DNA of 64,000 nt, from contig OY294068.1 in the NCBI GenBank assembly GCA_958510875.1, forward strand, positions 14,113,282 to 14,177,281, given 5' to 3'. The notes under the pieces were generated by a model. It was not told where the DNA came from. It made no database searches and was given only the letters and a program-made list of their open reading frames with translations. A program made the position numbers and the translations under genes. The stretch comes from Endomychus coccineus. Taxonomy: Eukaryota; Arthropoda; Insecta; Coleoptera; Endomychidae. Of this stretch, positions 54,191 through 64,000 are shown one piece after another; position 1 is the first letter of the stretch; every line of letters starts with the position of its first letter.

Positions 54191-57100
54191 TCCTCGTATT
54201 TTGTAATCGATGCTGATTCCAGCAATTATTTTATAAATCTCAGATATTATAGGTGTTTCATTTGAATCGTTCTTTGGCTCTTTCCCCAAGATAAACTTGA
54301 AGTATTTCGTTGTCGTTCATCCTTGTACTAAATTTTGAAACGGTTTCAGCAGTTACTTTTGACTTAAAGGAAAACAGTCATATCACATTCAACAAACTAT
54401 AGATTCAGATACCTACGTCGCGACATTTATTCCTTGAAGAATGCGAACTGTTGGAGTTGGCGACAGATTAAGTATGAAGCTTGTAAGTAGGACATTGCTA
54501 TATTTGCATTGCATCATGCCGCAGTTTATGAAGCCTTACCGCTAATAAATTGTACATGAAAATAATGTTTGTTTCAACTACATGAAAGACAACATGGTAG
54601 CATAATACTCGTACATTAGGTTGCGTGTAATATTCCATAAAATTTATTTGTTAACGCCAGAGCAGACTTTAACATCCTTCTTTGAACTCTTGAGCAAATT
54701 AATGTTTGTCGCAGGTACTCAATTTGATTCAGATAATATTTAGATTATTAATGTTTTCGAAGTGCTCTCATTGTTAGAGGCGACAAGAATCGTAAAAGTG
54801 CATTCTGAGAAACTAGTTACAAGAACATGATATTTAGGCAGATAATAACATTTTTCACTACAGATATTTTAAGCTTAAAAAAAATACTGCATTTTTATGG
54901 TAGTTTATCGACCTGATTCGGAATGTCATTTGGTCTCTTTTTAGTTAAACAACCACTGTACATGGTATCACTAACAAACTAGAAATGTGTTCCCCTTTAG
55001 AGAATAGATAAATAGTGTACGTGGCAAAGTTAATCTTCGCAAATCATTTGATTTTGTTACTGATTTTTATATAATTGTTTCACATTCTATAAGATACACA
55101 TCGCATTGTGATAAAATGATGAAATAAATTATTAATTTCTATATGGTTACACAAATAAATAATATTCAAATAAATAATTAGGATAATATACAAAAACAAA
55201 TTTTTCGTTGCTGGGAATCGAACACGAGTCCTAGACCACGTCGCCGTCTTCATAAAACTGATAAAGAACGGTGTAAATTTAAGTTTATTTTAATAATTGT
55301 TTTTGTTGTTGTTGAAGGATTTTTTGAAACTTAGGTGAAAGCAGTTTCAAATTAACTTGAGCTCACTGTACAAGTTTTGAATCAATTCAATGTACACTTT
55401 TTTTAAACAAACAAAAAATTAGTCTCAAAAAAGTTAAGGCTAAAAGAATTCCCGAAAAGTCGCGCACCCAGCGTCCTCTACCGCATAATCTGAAACTAAC
55501 TAAACCATATTATTCGGCGTCCTCTGAAACCCCCCGAATACCAGATTTCAACGAAATATATGTAACTGCACAGAAGCTACAGCAAAATTTTGCTTAAAAA
55601 AATTAAATTCGTATCTCCGAAACGAAAAAAGATAGACCATAGTTTATTTGAAAAATCTGATTATTTTTGAAAAATCTACCATCCCCTGCATTTATGGGAG
55701 CTCTTTCTGAAACATCCTGTATATAAGGCCGTAGAACAATTCGGATACAGCGCATAGGTCAATATACAATATACATCTCGTGAACAAGTTACAGATATGT
55801 GATTATAATAATGTTTCGATTCATAAATTCAAATAAGCAGCATATTAGTTATTATGAAGGTTACTAAAGCGAAAAAATTAATCTTGTTAGTAACACACTA
55901 ATATTAGAGAGATCTATATGTGTGACTCACCTTTGTTTGTGGTTTCCGAAAATATTCTTTGGGTGTGTGTAGGTGATAATGGAATGTCTTAATTGGTTTA
56001 TTTTGAAGTAATTCATAATGATATTTTTAGATTGATACTATGAATATAACTTTGCCGATGATGTGCGTAATTTATGAAGTCGTTAAGTATGACAAATATA
56101 TCACACAATTTATATACACAGCCATATGACAGGTCCACTTGAAAACCATATTTCTAGTAACACCATAATGATAATATGTTTCTTTTATTGAGGCATCACA
56201 TAATTACCTGAGTGAAAGATGAATGTTACTACTATATCAATTAATTTATTAATTATTTGATTGGTTTTTCATGTATTCTCGTGAATATTCTCCCGGTATG
56301 GAAATTATATAGCGGTTTAGAAGTATTGAACTCTTCAACAAAATTCGCATTCTTCACTCATAACAATGTATTTTATCCCAATATTTTTTTAACTATTGGA
56401 AAATCATTGACAAAGATAACCTTGAGATGCTTTCTGTGAGTAATAAAATTATTGTTTAGTCAATAAGCATAGTTTGCTCATGCTAACACCTTTATAAAAA
56501 TTTTGTATTTCATACCTCTCCGAAGAATTTAAAAGGTAGTACAGTGATATAGTGAAGGTGCGTTCTCAAAGAGGGATTGTTGCAATTATAATGCAGTCAA
56601 ATGGGTATAAAAAAAATGCCAAACCCGTAAATCTTTGGGAAATGGATCGATTTAAATGAGAAAAAGTGCATTCTCTTTTGAATGTCATCAGAAAAAGTTG
56701 ACCACAAATAAAGTTGCACCAATTGTTTATATTGTTTATAAACAATAAATAAACAATTTAATTAACTCATTTTTATGATTACATAAAAATTAAAAAAATA
56801 TATATAATTTGACCGTTTTTGATTGAATAAAGACTATTTTTTGTTATAAACAATTTATTTATTAACAAAATAGATGAATTCGGCCAAAACTTCGACTTTA
56901 GGGTTGTTTTCGGATAATTTTGATATTCTGAGTTCGATTTTATTGTCATTATCGTCGAACGTATACCCACGAAATTGCTAATTTGTTATAGACAAATTAT
57001 ATTTATTATTAAATATACAAATTTGACCAAAATGTGGAGTTTATAGTCGTTGTCGGATAATTTTGGCCTTATGAGTACGATTTTATTGCTATTATGATCT

Positions 57101-57400
57101 TCAAATGCATACATAAATTTTTGAATTGTTATCAACAAATTATTTGCTTTCTGAAATTCGATTGATTGAAAAAATAGAGTAGGGTTTGAGTAAATGTAAA
57201 TTAGGTCCAGTTAATGTCTGATTTAACCTCTCATTTGGGTTCTACAGAATGAATTTCGATGAAATTTGATGAAAACTTGTGCAGTGGGTTAGTAATGGTC
57301 TCAATATAAAAGGTTAAAATAAAATAAAATAAAAGCGGAAATGATCGGAAGTGGTGAAAAATGGGTTCCATAGCTTGGTGCCTTTTTGACCCAAAATAAG
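54191..57400. other. No recognisable gene
   Basis: AT-rich sequence with short frames only. At 56,840-57,170 a ~160 bp imperfect tandem duplication is visible (TCGGATAATTTTG and CGATTTTATTG(T/C)(C/T)ATTAT recur). At 55,195-55,240 (minus) a GTGTTCGATTCCC box is present but no full tRNA. Confidence 0.4.
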
Positions 57401-57494
57401 ATGTTTATACTATTGCGAATTTTTGTGAAATATGAATATTTTCCGAAATATGACCACTCGAAAATTCCTATAGTAGCAGAGAGGAAATGTGAAA

Positions 57495-58670
57495 GGTAGA
57501 TAAGAAATCTGAAGAAATTCAGGTGAATGTATGAACAGAATATAAGTTTTTTTATCTACATATTTCTCCTCAAGTGCGTTTTGTCCGAGTGTTTCCGGAA
57601 AAACTTGAAAAACCAGCCAGCCCTTTCTTTGACATTGTAGCGCTTCAAAACCATTCAATTGAAAATTCGAAACAATTTTTGGTTTTTTGAAATTTTTTAA
57701 ACTTTTTTTTTAGTTTATACTTTGACTACACGAGATGGTAACATATAATGTTCAAATGGAATGTAGGGGGAGGAGATAGGCATTCGTATTTTTCTTGAAA
57801 GTTTGGAGATTATAGGCATAGACCTCACTAGGTAAAGAATTCCACAACTTATCTGTTCGATAAAAGAATGGAGTCTGGTAGGAAGAGTTTGACAATGAAG
57901 TGGTGACTACTTTGAGCCTATCTGGAATCTCTCGTGGTGGAACAACATACGAGGTTTTTGATGAACACCGGCCATGGAAATATCTATAGAAAAGTGAGAG
58001 TTCTCAAACCTTTCTACGATGTCCTAGAGAGGTCAATAAACTTTTAAGTGTGACATCATCAATCAAATGAATAGCAAAGCTGGATAGGTGGTCACTTCCA
58101 GCAGATCGTTGATATGAAGGAGAAACAACGCTAGTGCCAAGACAGATCCCTGTGGAACACCAGCGTTCATAGCCATTGTATCGAAGGATATTCCGTCAAC
58201 CACCACATGGAGTGTTGAGCGAAAACTCGATAGTAAGCGACCAAGTTGAGGCGGCAAACCATATGACGTAAGTTCCCAAAGAAGGGTTTCGTGCCAGACT
58301 CTGCCAAATACTTTGGAGATATCAATGATATGTGAAAAACTTATTTATAAAAATGTCTTATTTTAACAGTCTTCTCACACTTTTATCATTGAGAAATGAA
58401 AAAAAAAATTCCGGGAAAATTTTCCACTATTTCAGTTTTGGAATTTGTTCCAATATTTAAAAATGGTTTCAACCTATTTACGAAGTTCAAAATATTTCTT
58501 ATTGTACTAAAAAGTTGGTACTCCGCGAAAAGCTGTTGAATATGCCACAATGTCAAAGAAAGGCTGGTTTTCCACGTTTTTCCGCAAAAACTCGGACAAA
58601 ACGGACTTTTATTTCGATCAAACATTCATCTGAATTTTTCAGATTTTTAATCTATTGCACATAGCTTTTA
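57495..58670. repeat. Inverted repeat enclosing a LINE fragment
   Basis: The left arm ~57,495-57,650 (GTTTTGTCCGAGTGTTTCC, CCCTTTCTTTGACATTGTAG) is repeated in reverse complement at ~58,545-58,668 (CAATGTCAAAGAAAGGCTGG, AAACTCGGACAAAACGGAC). The interior holds a minus-strand LINE. Probably an old fold-back that received a LINE insertion. Confidence 0.65.
57703..58335 (-). pseudogene. LINE RT and 3' end (main family)
   Basis: Minus strand: LPPQLGRLLSSFRSTLHVVV, then NAGVPQGSVLALALFLLHIN (motif B, open frame 58,257-58,063). A deletion removes the catalytic box. Then come the C-terminal FYRYFHG block (about 57,980) and the terminal GTGTAGTCAAAGTATAAACT plus A9 at 57,712. Upstream it retains SKVFGRVWHETLLWELTSYG-like motif A (about 58,310). 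Confidence 0.75.
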
Positions 58671-59470
58671 TCGCGGGCTTTGAGCGCGGCGACCGAATCA
58701 AGAAAAAAAAACAAAAGACAAATACCGTGACGAAAATCTAAAAAAACAAAAAACAAATACCATAATGGAATATCCTAAGACCCACCACTCCGCCTACCAT
58801 GTAGCTCGGCCGAGCTTAAAATTGTCGAAATGTTAACTTTGAACCTTTTAAAAGGTCGTGATAGCCCCAAAGTGGGTCGAAAACTGTTTTGAATTGGTAA
58901 ATTTTCGATAAATCGAATGACGTTCACGTGAGAAGCGCGTAGCTCGCGAGTTAGAAAAGTGCAAATTTACGGTACATAGAACGTCTTAACGAGGACTTTT
59001 CGCATGCGGTTTTCGCTCCATGTCGTTAGCTTATGAACGGGGCCAACTAAATAGCATAGTCTCGGGCCCCAAAATGTCGATTAAATAGGAAAATTTAATT
59101 AAAACAGTTTGAGCTATTCTCAGCTGTCACCTACTAGCATCTGACATGCGACGCACGAAAGGGAATTTTCTAGCTACTTAAATATACCGAAAGCGGGTAA
59201 AAGCTAGCGGCCCATAGACCAAAATACTTTATTACAACTGGTGCCGGCCGCACGGGGTTCGAAACGGCCCCAAATTAACAAAATAGAGGTAAAATGTATA
59301 AACTCTAACTTATGCGCAGCGAACTCCTCGAGGATATGTCAAAATTATTACGTTCGTAGCTAATTACATAAGACGTCTGGCGTTCATGCAATTCGAACCT
59401 TCTAATTTCGATAGGCCACGTGAAAATCCCGGAGCCGGAAGCGCTATCGAGATCAGAACGTTAAAACTTT
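58671..59470. repeat. GC-rich dispersed repeat, second copy
   Basis: About 640 bp (58,830-59,460) matching 15,190-15,790 in opposite orientation. Shared words include CGCGTAGCTCGCGAG-type, CGCTCCATGT, AAGCGGGTAAAAGCTAGCGG, GGTGCCGGCCGCACGGGG versus its counterpart, and ACGTCTGGCGTTCATGCAAT. GC content is well above the flanks. The arms that bracket the first copy are absent here. No protein. Confidence 0.7.
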
Positions 59471-59503
59471 CGTATAAAATTGTGTTTACAAGTCAACTGT
59501 TTA

Positions 59504-59557
59504 CTTGTCACCATAGATAACTCTACTACCGGTAGTAGAGTTATCTATGCTTGTCAC
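59504..59557. mobile_element. 38 bp perfect palindrome with 8 bp direct-repeat flanks
   Basis: CATAGATAACTCTACTACC and its exact reverse complement are joined without a spacer (59,512-59,549), and CTTGTCAC stands directly on both sides (59,504-59,511 and 59,550-59,557). This looks like two transposon termini fused with no interior, inside an 8 bp target duplication. Eight-bp duplications are typical of hAT and P elements, and a CAT start recalls P-type ends. Confidence 0.7.
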
Positions 59558-59559
59558 AG

Positions 59560-60425
59560 ATTACTCTTCATAGAGATCAAGATGATACTCTTTTTTACTC
59601 ATAATTCGTGAAGATTTTGAAGGGGTAGTGGATGTTTTTCTGCCCAACTTTTTCCAGTGGCGTAGTGCTATGCAATAGCTTTACCGCAGCAGTCCCCGAG
59701 TGACACACGTTTCATTTTTTCAATACCTTTTACATTTCCCCTTCCCCACTGTAGGAATTTTCTATTGACCTCATTTCGGTAAATATACATTTTTCAGAAA
59801 AATACGCAAGAGTATAAACATCTTGCTTTGTGCCAAAAAAGGTGAGTTCATTACTTTTTTCATTTCATTTTCACCCATATTCAACAAGTTACGGAACCTG
59901 TGATACCCCTCCCGATCATTCCGCATTTATTGCACAAGGTTTCATCGAAATTCCTTTTACAGAACTCATATAATAGATTTTGGTAATTTTAGCGCTTCGA
60001 ACTGGACTAAGTTTTGGTAGATTGGTACCTACTATCAAATTATGAAATACGCTCCGACACAATTTAATTGGTAGGTACCTACTGCGTGAATTTTAAATCG
60101 ATCTGATCCTGTATATTAATGATAATGAAATGAATATTCATGAAACCAGATACGCAACTGTTTTCTGACAACTATTTCAGAGAGAAAATTACAATATATA
60201 CTGATTCAAACAACGCTTTATAAACATAAAGCATTGAACCCATTTCATAAATAGGCAATCTACAGTTATCGAGAATACTTGGAATAATTTCACATTATCT
60301 CTTTTCGAAGTATGTGATCAAAGGGAATAATCAATGTACGTTTGTACTAGAAATATAGCTTTAACCAAAAATCACGCCAGAAAACACATATAGTTCATTA
60401 ATGATGACTTTTAGTGACACGTGAT
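59560..60425. other. No recognisable gene
   Basis: Region after the large coding exon on the minus strand. Probably intron or 3' flank. No exon recognised. Confidence 0.4.
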
Positions 60426-63400
60426 TCATGCAGCTCGCCTACGGTTGTTATTTAACTCATCTTTAACATTTCTTACATTCTGTCCAAGATAACCCCTATT
60501 TCCGTCCCGGCTCTCGAAATTTTCATAGCCACCAACGTTTAAATAGTCCCCTATACGTTGTTCACAATTTTTATTTAAGTTCATAGAATTGAACATGTGC
60601 ATAGGTTTGAAATTGTTCACGCCACTTTCATCTATCAAGACATACGGCACTCGTCCGGCCAGAACTCCTCGAGCCGACTCCTTCGGTATAACAGCTTGCA
60701 AATCGTTTCTGCTGATCAACACCGGAAACACTACGTTGGTTCTTTGTATTATAAAATCTTCAATGGCCAATAAATTTTGTGATTTCATCACGTGCAAAGG
60801 TATGTCCCTCGATGTACGTAGAGGTTTTTCAATTGTTATCAACGCTCCGCTTTCTCTCACTAGTTGTCTTATCCTGGGATCGAACCTGGCTCGCTCCCAA
60901 TTTTTTTTTATTCTCGCGATAGCATTTTTCAATGAATAATCTCTTTCGGCCAACTGTCTGATTAAAAGTACTCGTTTCACGAAATTCTCCACTTCTTCCT
61001 CTTCTAACAAATACACATTTTTTGTGGTAAGTTTCGATAAAATATCTTCGATGCCCAATAAGCCCAACGCTTTAGCAAAACATATAGTTTCGTCAACCAA
61101 TTCTTTCAAACTCTCTTCCTTACTTTCATTAATGAAATTTTCGAAATTCCTGTCGCAATTGAATCTTGTAGCGTGAATTATCGCTTTTGTTAATATAATC
61201 TCAGCATCTTCATCTGTTTTAGCTTTAATTAATTCTGTATTCAGATTTTCTACCACATAGTTAGCTATGGAAAAATCAAGCTTTGTTAATTTAGAAAAAG
61301 CCATATAAATATTTTCATTTTCTTTTCCTATAACCTTCTCAACGATATTTAAGAATTCACTAATGTTCACGTTTTTCGTATCAATTAATTTGTGTAGATT
61401 ATTCAATTTTGAATTCGTTACGTCATAGGTGAGATGTTTGAAAATGATATTACACATTTCATACCTTTCTGTTGGGGTATTCATTAAATCCATAACTTCA
61501 GCAACATATTGATCGTTTTTATTCAAATTATCTATTAATATTTCCCCTATCGCGTTTAATGCTAAAATTTGGTCTTTCGGACGATTTTTGAAAACATCAT
61601 TCGCAGCTACAACAGCTGATTTTAATATTATTTTTACGACTTTAGATGCTGCATTAAATTTTGCATCAGTGATCGTGTCATTTCCGATCAGCATGTACGA
61701 ACTATTTATATTATCAGAATTTACTTTATTTCTATCAACGAAAGCGGCCGCTCTTCGCGTCATTGTCAATAAAATGTCAACTAACCTATTAATACATTCT
61801 CTATTTTCGGTTACCTTTTCAGCTATTTCCGTTGCGTCGTTCTCTGTAGCGTACGAAATCAGATTATCTTCGGATTGCATGGTCAGATTCCGTAATTCTT
61901 GTAGTTTTTGTTGCAGTTTTCGTTTCTTTTCCTCTAGACTTTCGATCAGTTCGTTCATACCATCATCCAACAAAATCATTTTTAATTTTTCTAATTCCAA
62001 GCGTTGTTGTTCTTGTTTTAGTCTAATAGCTTCGATATCGAGTTCTTCCAATTCCGAGTTACTCAATTCTATACTGACAGAATCGTCTTGATCTAATAAT
62101 AATAACTCAACATCATCGTTATCAGAAATCGAATCATCCAAGTTTAACATAACGAAGTCTTGGATCGGGTTCAAGTCATCATCGGGATTGTCTTCCACTT
62201 TTGTTTCGGGGGGTGCATTTCTCCGTATGCGTTTCTGTTTTCTGATTTCCACTTGTTCCTCGGTTTGGGGCGGAGGGCGTTCTTCCGAGGTAAGAGCAAA
62301 TGTCAATTGACCGTCTGAAGTTATTGTAGATTGTGTGGGTAAAAACATGGCATCTCTTTCTTCTTCTGCCATTATCAATCCTGATATCAAAGTAGGTTTA
62401 TTATTTACATTTATAGTAATACCTGGAGAATATTCAAGGCCAAATTTGGTCTCTATTGTTTGACCTGGTACGAAAACATCACCATCTTCAGTGTGAACCA
62501 TCTGTCCACTAATGAAACATTCTTTGCCTGATGCCAATTTGACTTTAACGCCGGAAATGCGTTTTGTTTCATCGGCATCGTCGCATAATTCGTATAAAAG
62601 GGCACTGCCCATTCTTTTTATCACCTCTGAAATTTCATTAATCGTCGGCAATTGGTCCAAAAAATTATTATTCTTAATTGTTTCATTGACGTTCTTCGTT
62701 TTCTCCAAATTGTCAATTTCCATGTCGATAGGCTGTTCTTCGGCTGGTTCTGCAATTTCCTCGATTACTTTTTTCGCGTCTTCCTCGAACTTATCCCAAT
62801 CGAGATTTTTTAGATTGTCCTTGACCATCATTTTATACTCTTTCGTGTTTTCGGCAATGTTACGTTTTCTCTTCCTCATTACCCTCTTGAGCACCTCTTC
62901 CCACTCTTCCTCTAGTGTTTCTTTATCTTCGAATATCTTCGCTAATCCCATCGTATATTTGCCGTGATGATGGAATTTTTCATCTTCCTCGGTCGTGGCA
63001 CCCTCTCCGGAATAAAGTTGTTCTCCATCGGGGTCGTAATATTCGATTTCGACGGGAATCTTTTTGAAATTTTTCAATTTGATTATTATTTTGTCGTTTT
63101 TTTGCGAAACTAAAAGATCTATGACATCACCGTCTCTAATAGCGGATTCTAATTGAGCTTGTAATACAATATTGTATTGTTTATCCTCTACGGTATACAC
63201 AAAAACACCTTTGCAATCTTTTGTTTCTAAAATTTGAATGAGTACTTTATGACTGTCATTATCAGGATCTAAGACTGGGGTCATGTAAGTATAATCATCC
63301 ATTTCATTATGTACATTCTTACCGTAATTCTTTGATTTTTTAGATTTTTGTTTCCTGTGGTTCAGCAACACAGGAATATAGTGCTGTATTTTGGCACCTA

Positions 63401-63539
63401 GTAACCATTTGCCTGTTATTCGGAATGTCCTAAAGGCTTCTCTAGGAGTTAACGGTTTTAATAATGGCAAATAGAAGTTACGCTTGAATATTTTACTGGC
63501 ACCAGTAATTTTGCAAAATGATAGTACGTAATTCACCAT
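60426..63539 (-). CDS. Large coding exon of an unidentified insect gene, 1037 codons
   Basis: The longest host-like frame in the window, with balanced codon use and no transposon motif. Landmarks by residue: 1-70 a basic N-terminal part (RNFYLPLLKPLTPREAFRTF); 97-170 a compact domain (VLIQILETKDCKGVFVYTVE onward); 205-300 acidic and lysine-rich; 330-400 a repeat-like section with GKECFISGQMVHTEDGDVFV and PGQTIETKFG; 440-500 acidic; 500-560 a probable coiled coil (RLKQEQQRLELEKLKMILLD); 570-880 alpha-helical; 936-990 the domain VVFPVLISRN, PKESARGVLAGRVPYVLIDE, FKPMHMF shared with the 42.5 kb exon. A good donor (AAT|GTAAGA) lies at 60,477 after residue 1021, so the last 16 codons may be intronic. 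A T8AAG acceptor sits just before the ATG, so the true start may be further upstream. I do not recognise the family. Confidence 0.8.
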   Translation of the reverse strand: MVNYVLSFCKITGASKIFKRNFYLPLLKPLTPREAFRTFRITGKWLLGAKIQHYIPVLLNHRKQKSKKSKNYGKNVHNEMDDYTYMTPVLDPDNDSHKVLIQILETKDCKGVFVYTVEDKQYNIVLQAQLESAIRDGDVIDLLVSQKNDKIIIKLKNFKKIPVEIEYYDPDGEQLYSGEGATTEEDEKFHHHGKYTMGLAKIFEDKETLEEEWEEVLKRVMRKRKRNIAENTKEYKMMVKDNLKNLDWDKFEEDAKKVIEEIAEPAEEQPIDMEIDNLEKTKNVNETIKNNNFLDQLPTINEISEVIKRMGSALLYELCDDADETKRISGVKVKLASGKECFISGQMVHTEDGDVFVPGQTIETKFGLEYSPGITINVNNKPTLISGLIMAEEERDAMFLPTQSTITSDGQLTFALTSEERPPPQTEEQVEIRKQKRIRRNAPPETKVEDNPDDDLNPIQDFVMLNLDDSISDNDDVELLLLDQDDSVSIELSNSELEELDIEAIRLKQEQQRLELEKLKMILLDDGMNELIESLEEKKRKLQQKLQELRNLTMQSEDNLISYATENDATEIAEKVTENRECINRLVDILLTMTRRAAAFVDRNKVNSDNINSSYMLIGNDTITDAKFNAASKVVKIILKSAVVAANDVFKNRPKDQILALNAIGEILIDNLNKNDQYVAEVMDLMNTPTERYEMCNIIFKHLTYDVTNSKLNNLHKLIDTKNVNISEFLNIVEKVIGKENENIYMAFSKLTKLDFSIANYVVENLNTELIKAKTDEDAEIILTKAIIHATRFNCDRNFENFINESKEESLKELVDETICFAKALGLLGIEDILSKLTTKNVYLLEEEEVENFVKRVLLIRQLAERDYSLKNAIARIKKNWERARFDPRIRQLVRESGALITIEKPLRTSRDIPLHVMKSQNLLAIEDFIIQRTNVVFPVLISRNDLQAVIPKESARGVLAGRVPYVLIDESGVNNFKPMHMFNSMNLNKNCEQRIGDYLNVGGYENFESRDGNRGYLGQNVRNVKDELNNNRRRAA

Positions 63540-63542
63540 TTT

Positions 63543-63825
63543 CTTAAAAAAAACAACACAACACAGATATTCACGAAAATATGTTTAACAATGACAACGA
63601 TAACAGATTAAAATGAGGAACTGGGGTAACTGATTATTTTATTGAAGAGTGAGAATCAATTCATTTATTGTTGCAACAAATAACAGAGTTTATTTATAAA
63701 ATTTCCTTAGTTCGAATTCGTATTTTTATTATTGCAAAAGTTATATTATGAACAGAATTTATATACAATACTGCGAAGAAATATTACAATATAAATAGAA
63801 GCAAATAATTGAAATTAGATTTTTG
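63543..63825. other. Upstream flank of the large exon
   Basis: AT-rich. On the minus strand a pyrimidine tract ending TTTTTTTTAAG just before 63,541 could be a 3' splice site. No promoter motif identified. Confidence 0.35.
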
Positions 63826-63990
63826 TCATTTAAATCGTATTATATTTTCGTGTCCGGTAATGAAAATAGCGCGAAAAGCAGCTGCCTCTGCCGTTGAAGC
63901 CGCTCCACTGACTCGGTAAGCTTCTCGTAGACGACGCCGCATCCCACTTCGATCAAAACCGACGTCCACCAAACTCACGTTTATACGCAT
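63826..63990 (-). CDS. Small GC-rich frame at window edge, 54 codons
   Basis: Minus-strand frame MRINVSLVDVGFDRSGMRRR followed by LREAYRVSGAASTAEAAAF, preceded by an in-frame stop and ending at TGA. Composition is clearly GC-richer than the flanks, suggesting coding DNA. It could be an upstream exon of the large minus-strand gene or part of a neighbour. The plus strand over the same bases offers a rival reading (ATG at 63,860, Ala-rich, ending at a CG|GTAAGC donor at 63,916). I cannot decide between them. Confidence 0.25.
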   Translation of the reverse strand: MRINVSLVDVGFDRSGMRRRLREAYRVSGAASTAEAAAFRAIFITGHENIIRFK

Positions 63991-64000
63991 TTAACACATG

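Noticed and set aside
55195..55240. tRNA-like B box (GTGTTCGATTCCC on the minus strand)
   Set aside because: No A box at the right distance and no acceptor or anticodon stem could be built. It may be a tRNA-derived SINE scrap but cannot be supported.
60589..62967. Plus-strand frames of 116, 167 and 151 codons
   Set aside because: They are antisense shadows of the 1037-codon minus-strand exon.

Overview
The window is AT-rich eukaryotic DNA, almost certainly from an insect. The evidence is a Ty3/Gypsy element with an insect-type tRNA-Lys primer site, Penelope-like GIY-YIG endonuclease fragments, IS630-Tc1-mariner transposase remnants, several non-LTR (LINE) families and interstitial TTAGG repeats. 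I cannot assign the insect order. No bacterial operon, CRISPR array or virus is visible. Most of the DNA is mobile-element debris, and inverted (fold-back) arrangements are very common.

Layout. 1-6 kb: a LINE endonuclease remnant, a THAP-like remnant and AT-rich tandem duplications. 6.5-8.4 kb: TTAGG-type repeats interrupted by two poly(A)-tailed insertions, one of them an R1-clade LINE C-terminus. 10-20 kb: a LINE RNase H scrap, two Penelope-like (PLE) remnants, an inverted-repeat element with a GC-rich core, and a ~267 bp tandem duplication. 20-22 kb: two LINE remnants. 22,085-30,084: a nearly intact LTR retrotransposon with open gag and pol. 30.1-32.3 kb: a chain of palindromic retroelement ends joined by (TA)n tracts. 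32.8-34 kb: a LINE remnant and a hammerhead-ribozyme candidate. 35.4-38.7 kb: a fold-back element split by a mariner-like transposon with ~600 bp TIRs. 39-43 kb: repeated copies of a short structured repeat. 43-59 kb: more fold-backs, LINE pieces, transposase remnants and a second copy of the GC-rich repeat.

Host genes. Only one convincing host locus is present, on the minus strand. It has a very long coding exon at 63,539-60,477 (to 60,426 if unspliced) and a second exon at 43,014-42,535 that ends in a consensus GTAAGT donor. Both carry the same short domain (PKE..R.V..GRVPY.L.DE.G...F.P.H.F). They may be exons of one gene with a ~17 kb intron full of transposons, or two tandem paralogues. 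I do not recognise the protein.

The most unusual signals are: (1) the LTR tail plus primer-binding site repeated four times in the retrotransposon leader; (2) a recurring CTGANGA-stem-CGAAAC motif near the ends of several unrelated-looking fold-back or PLE-like repeats, with one copy at about 33.9 kb that can be folded as a hammerhead ribozyme; (3) a 279 bp perfect palindrome set in (TA)n; (4) a 38 bp perfect palindrome flanked by an exact 8 bp direct repeat.
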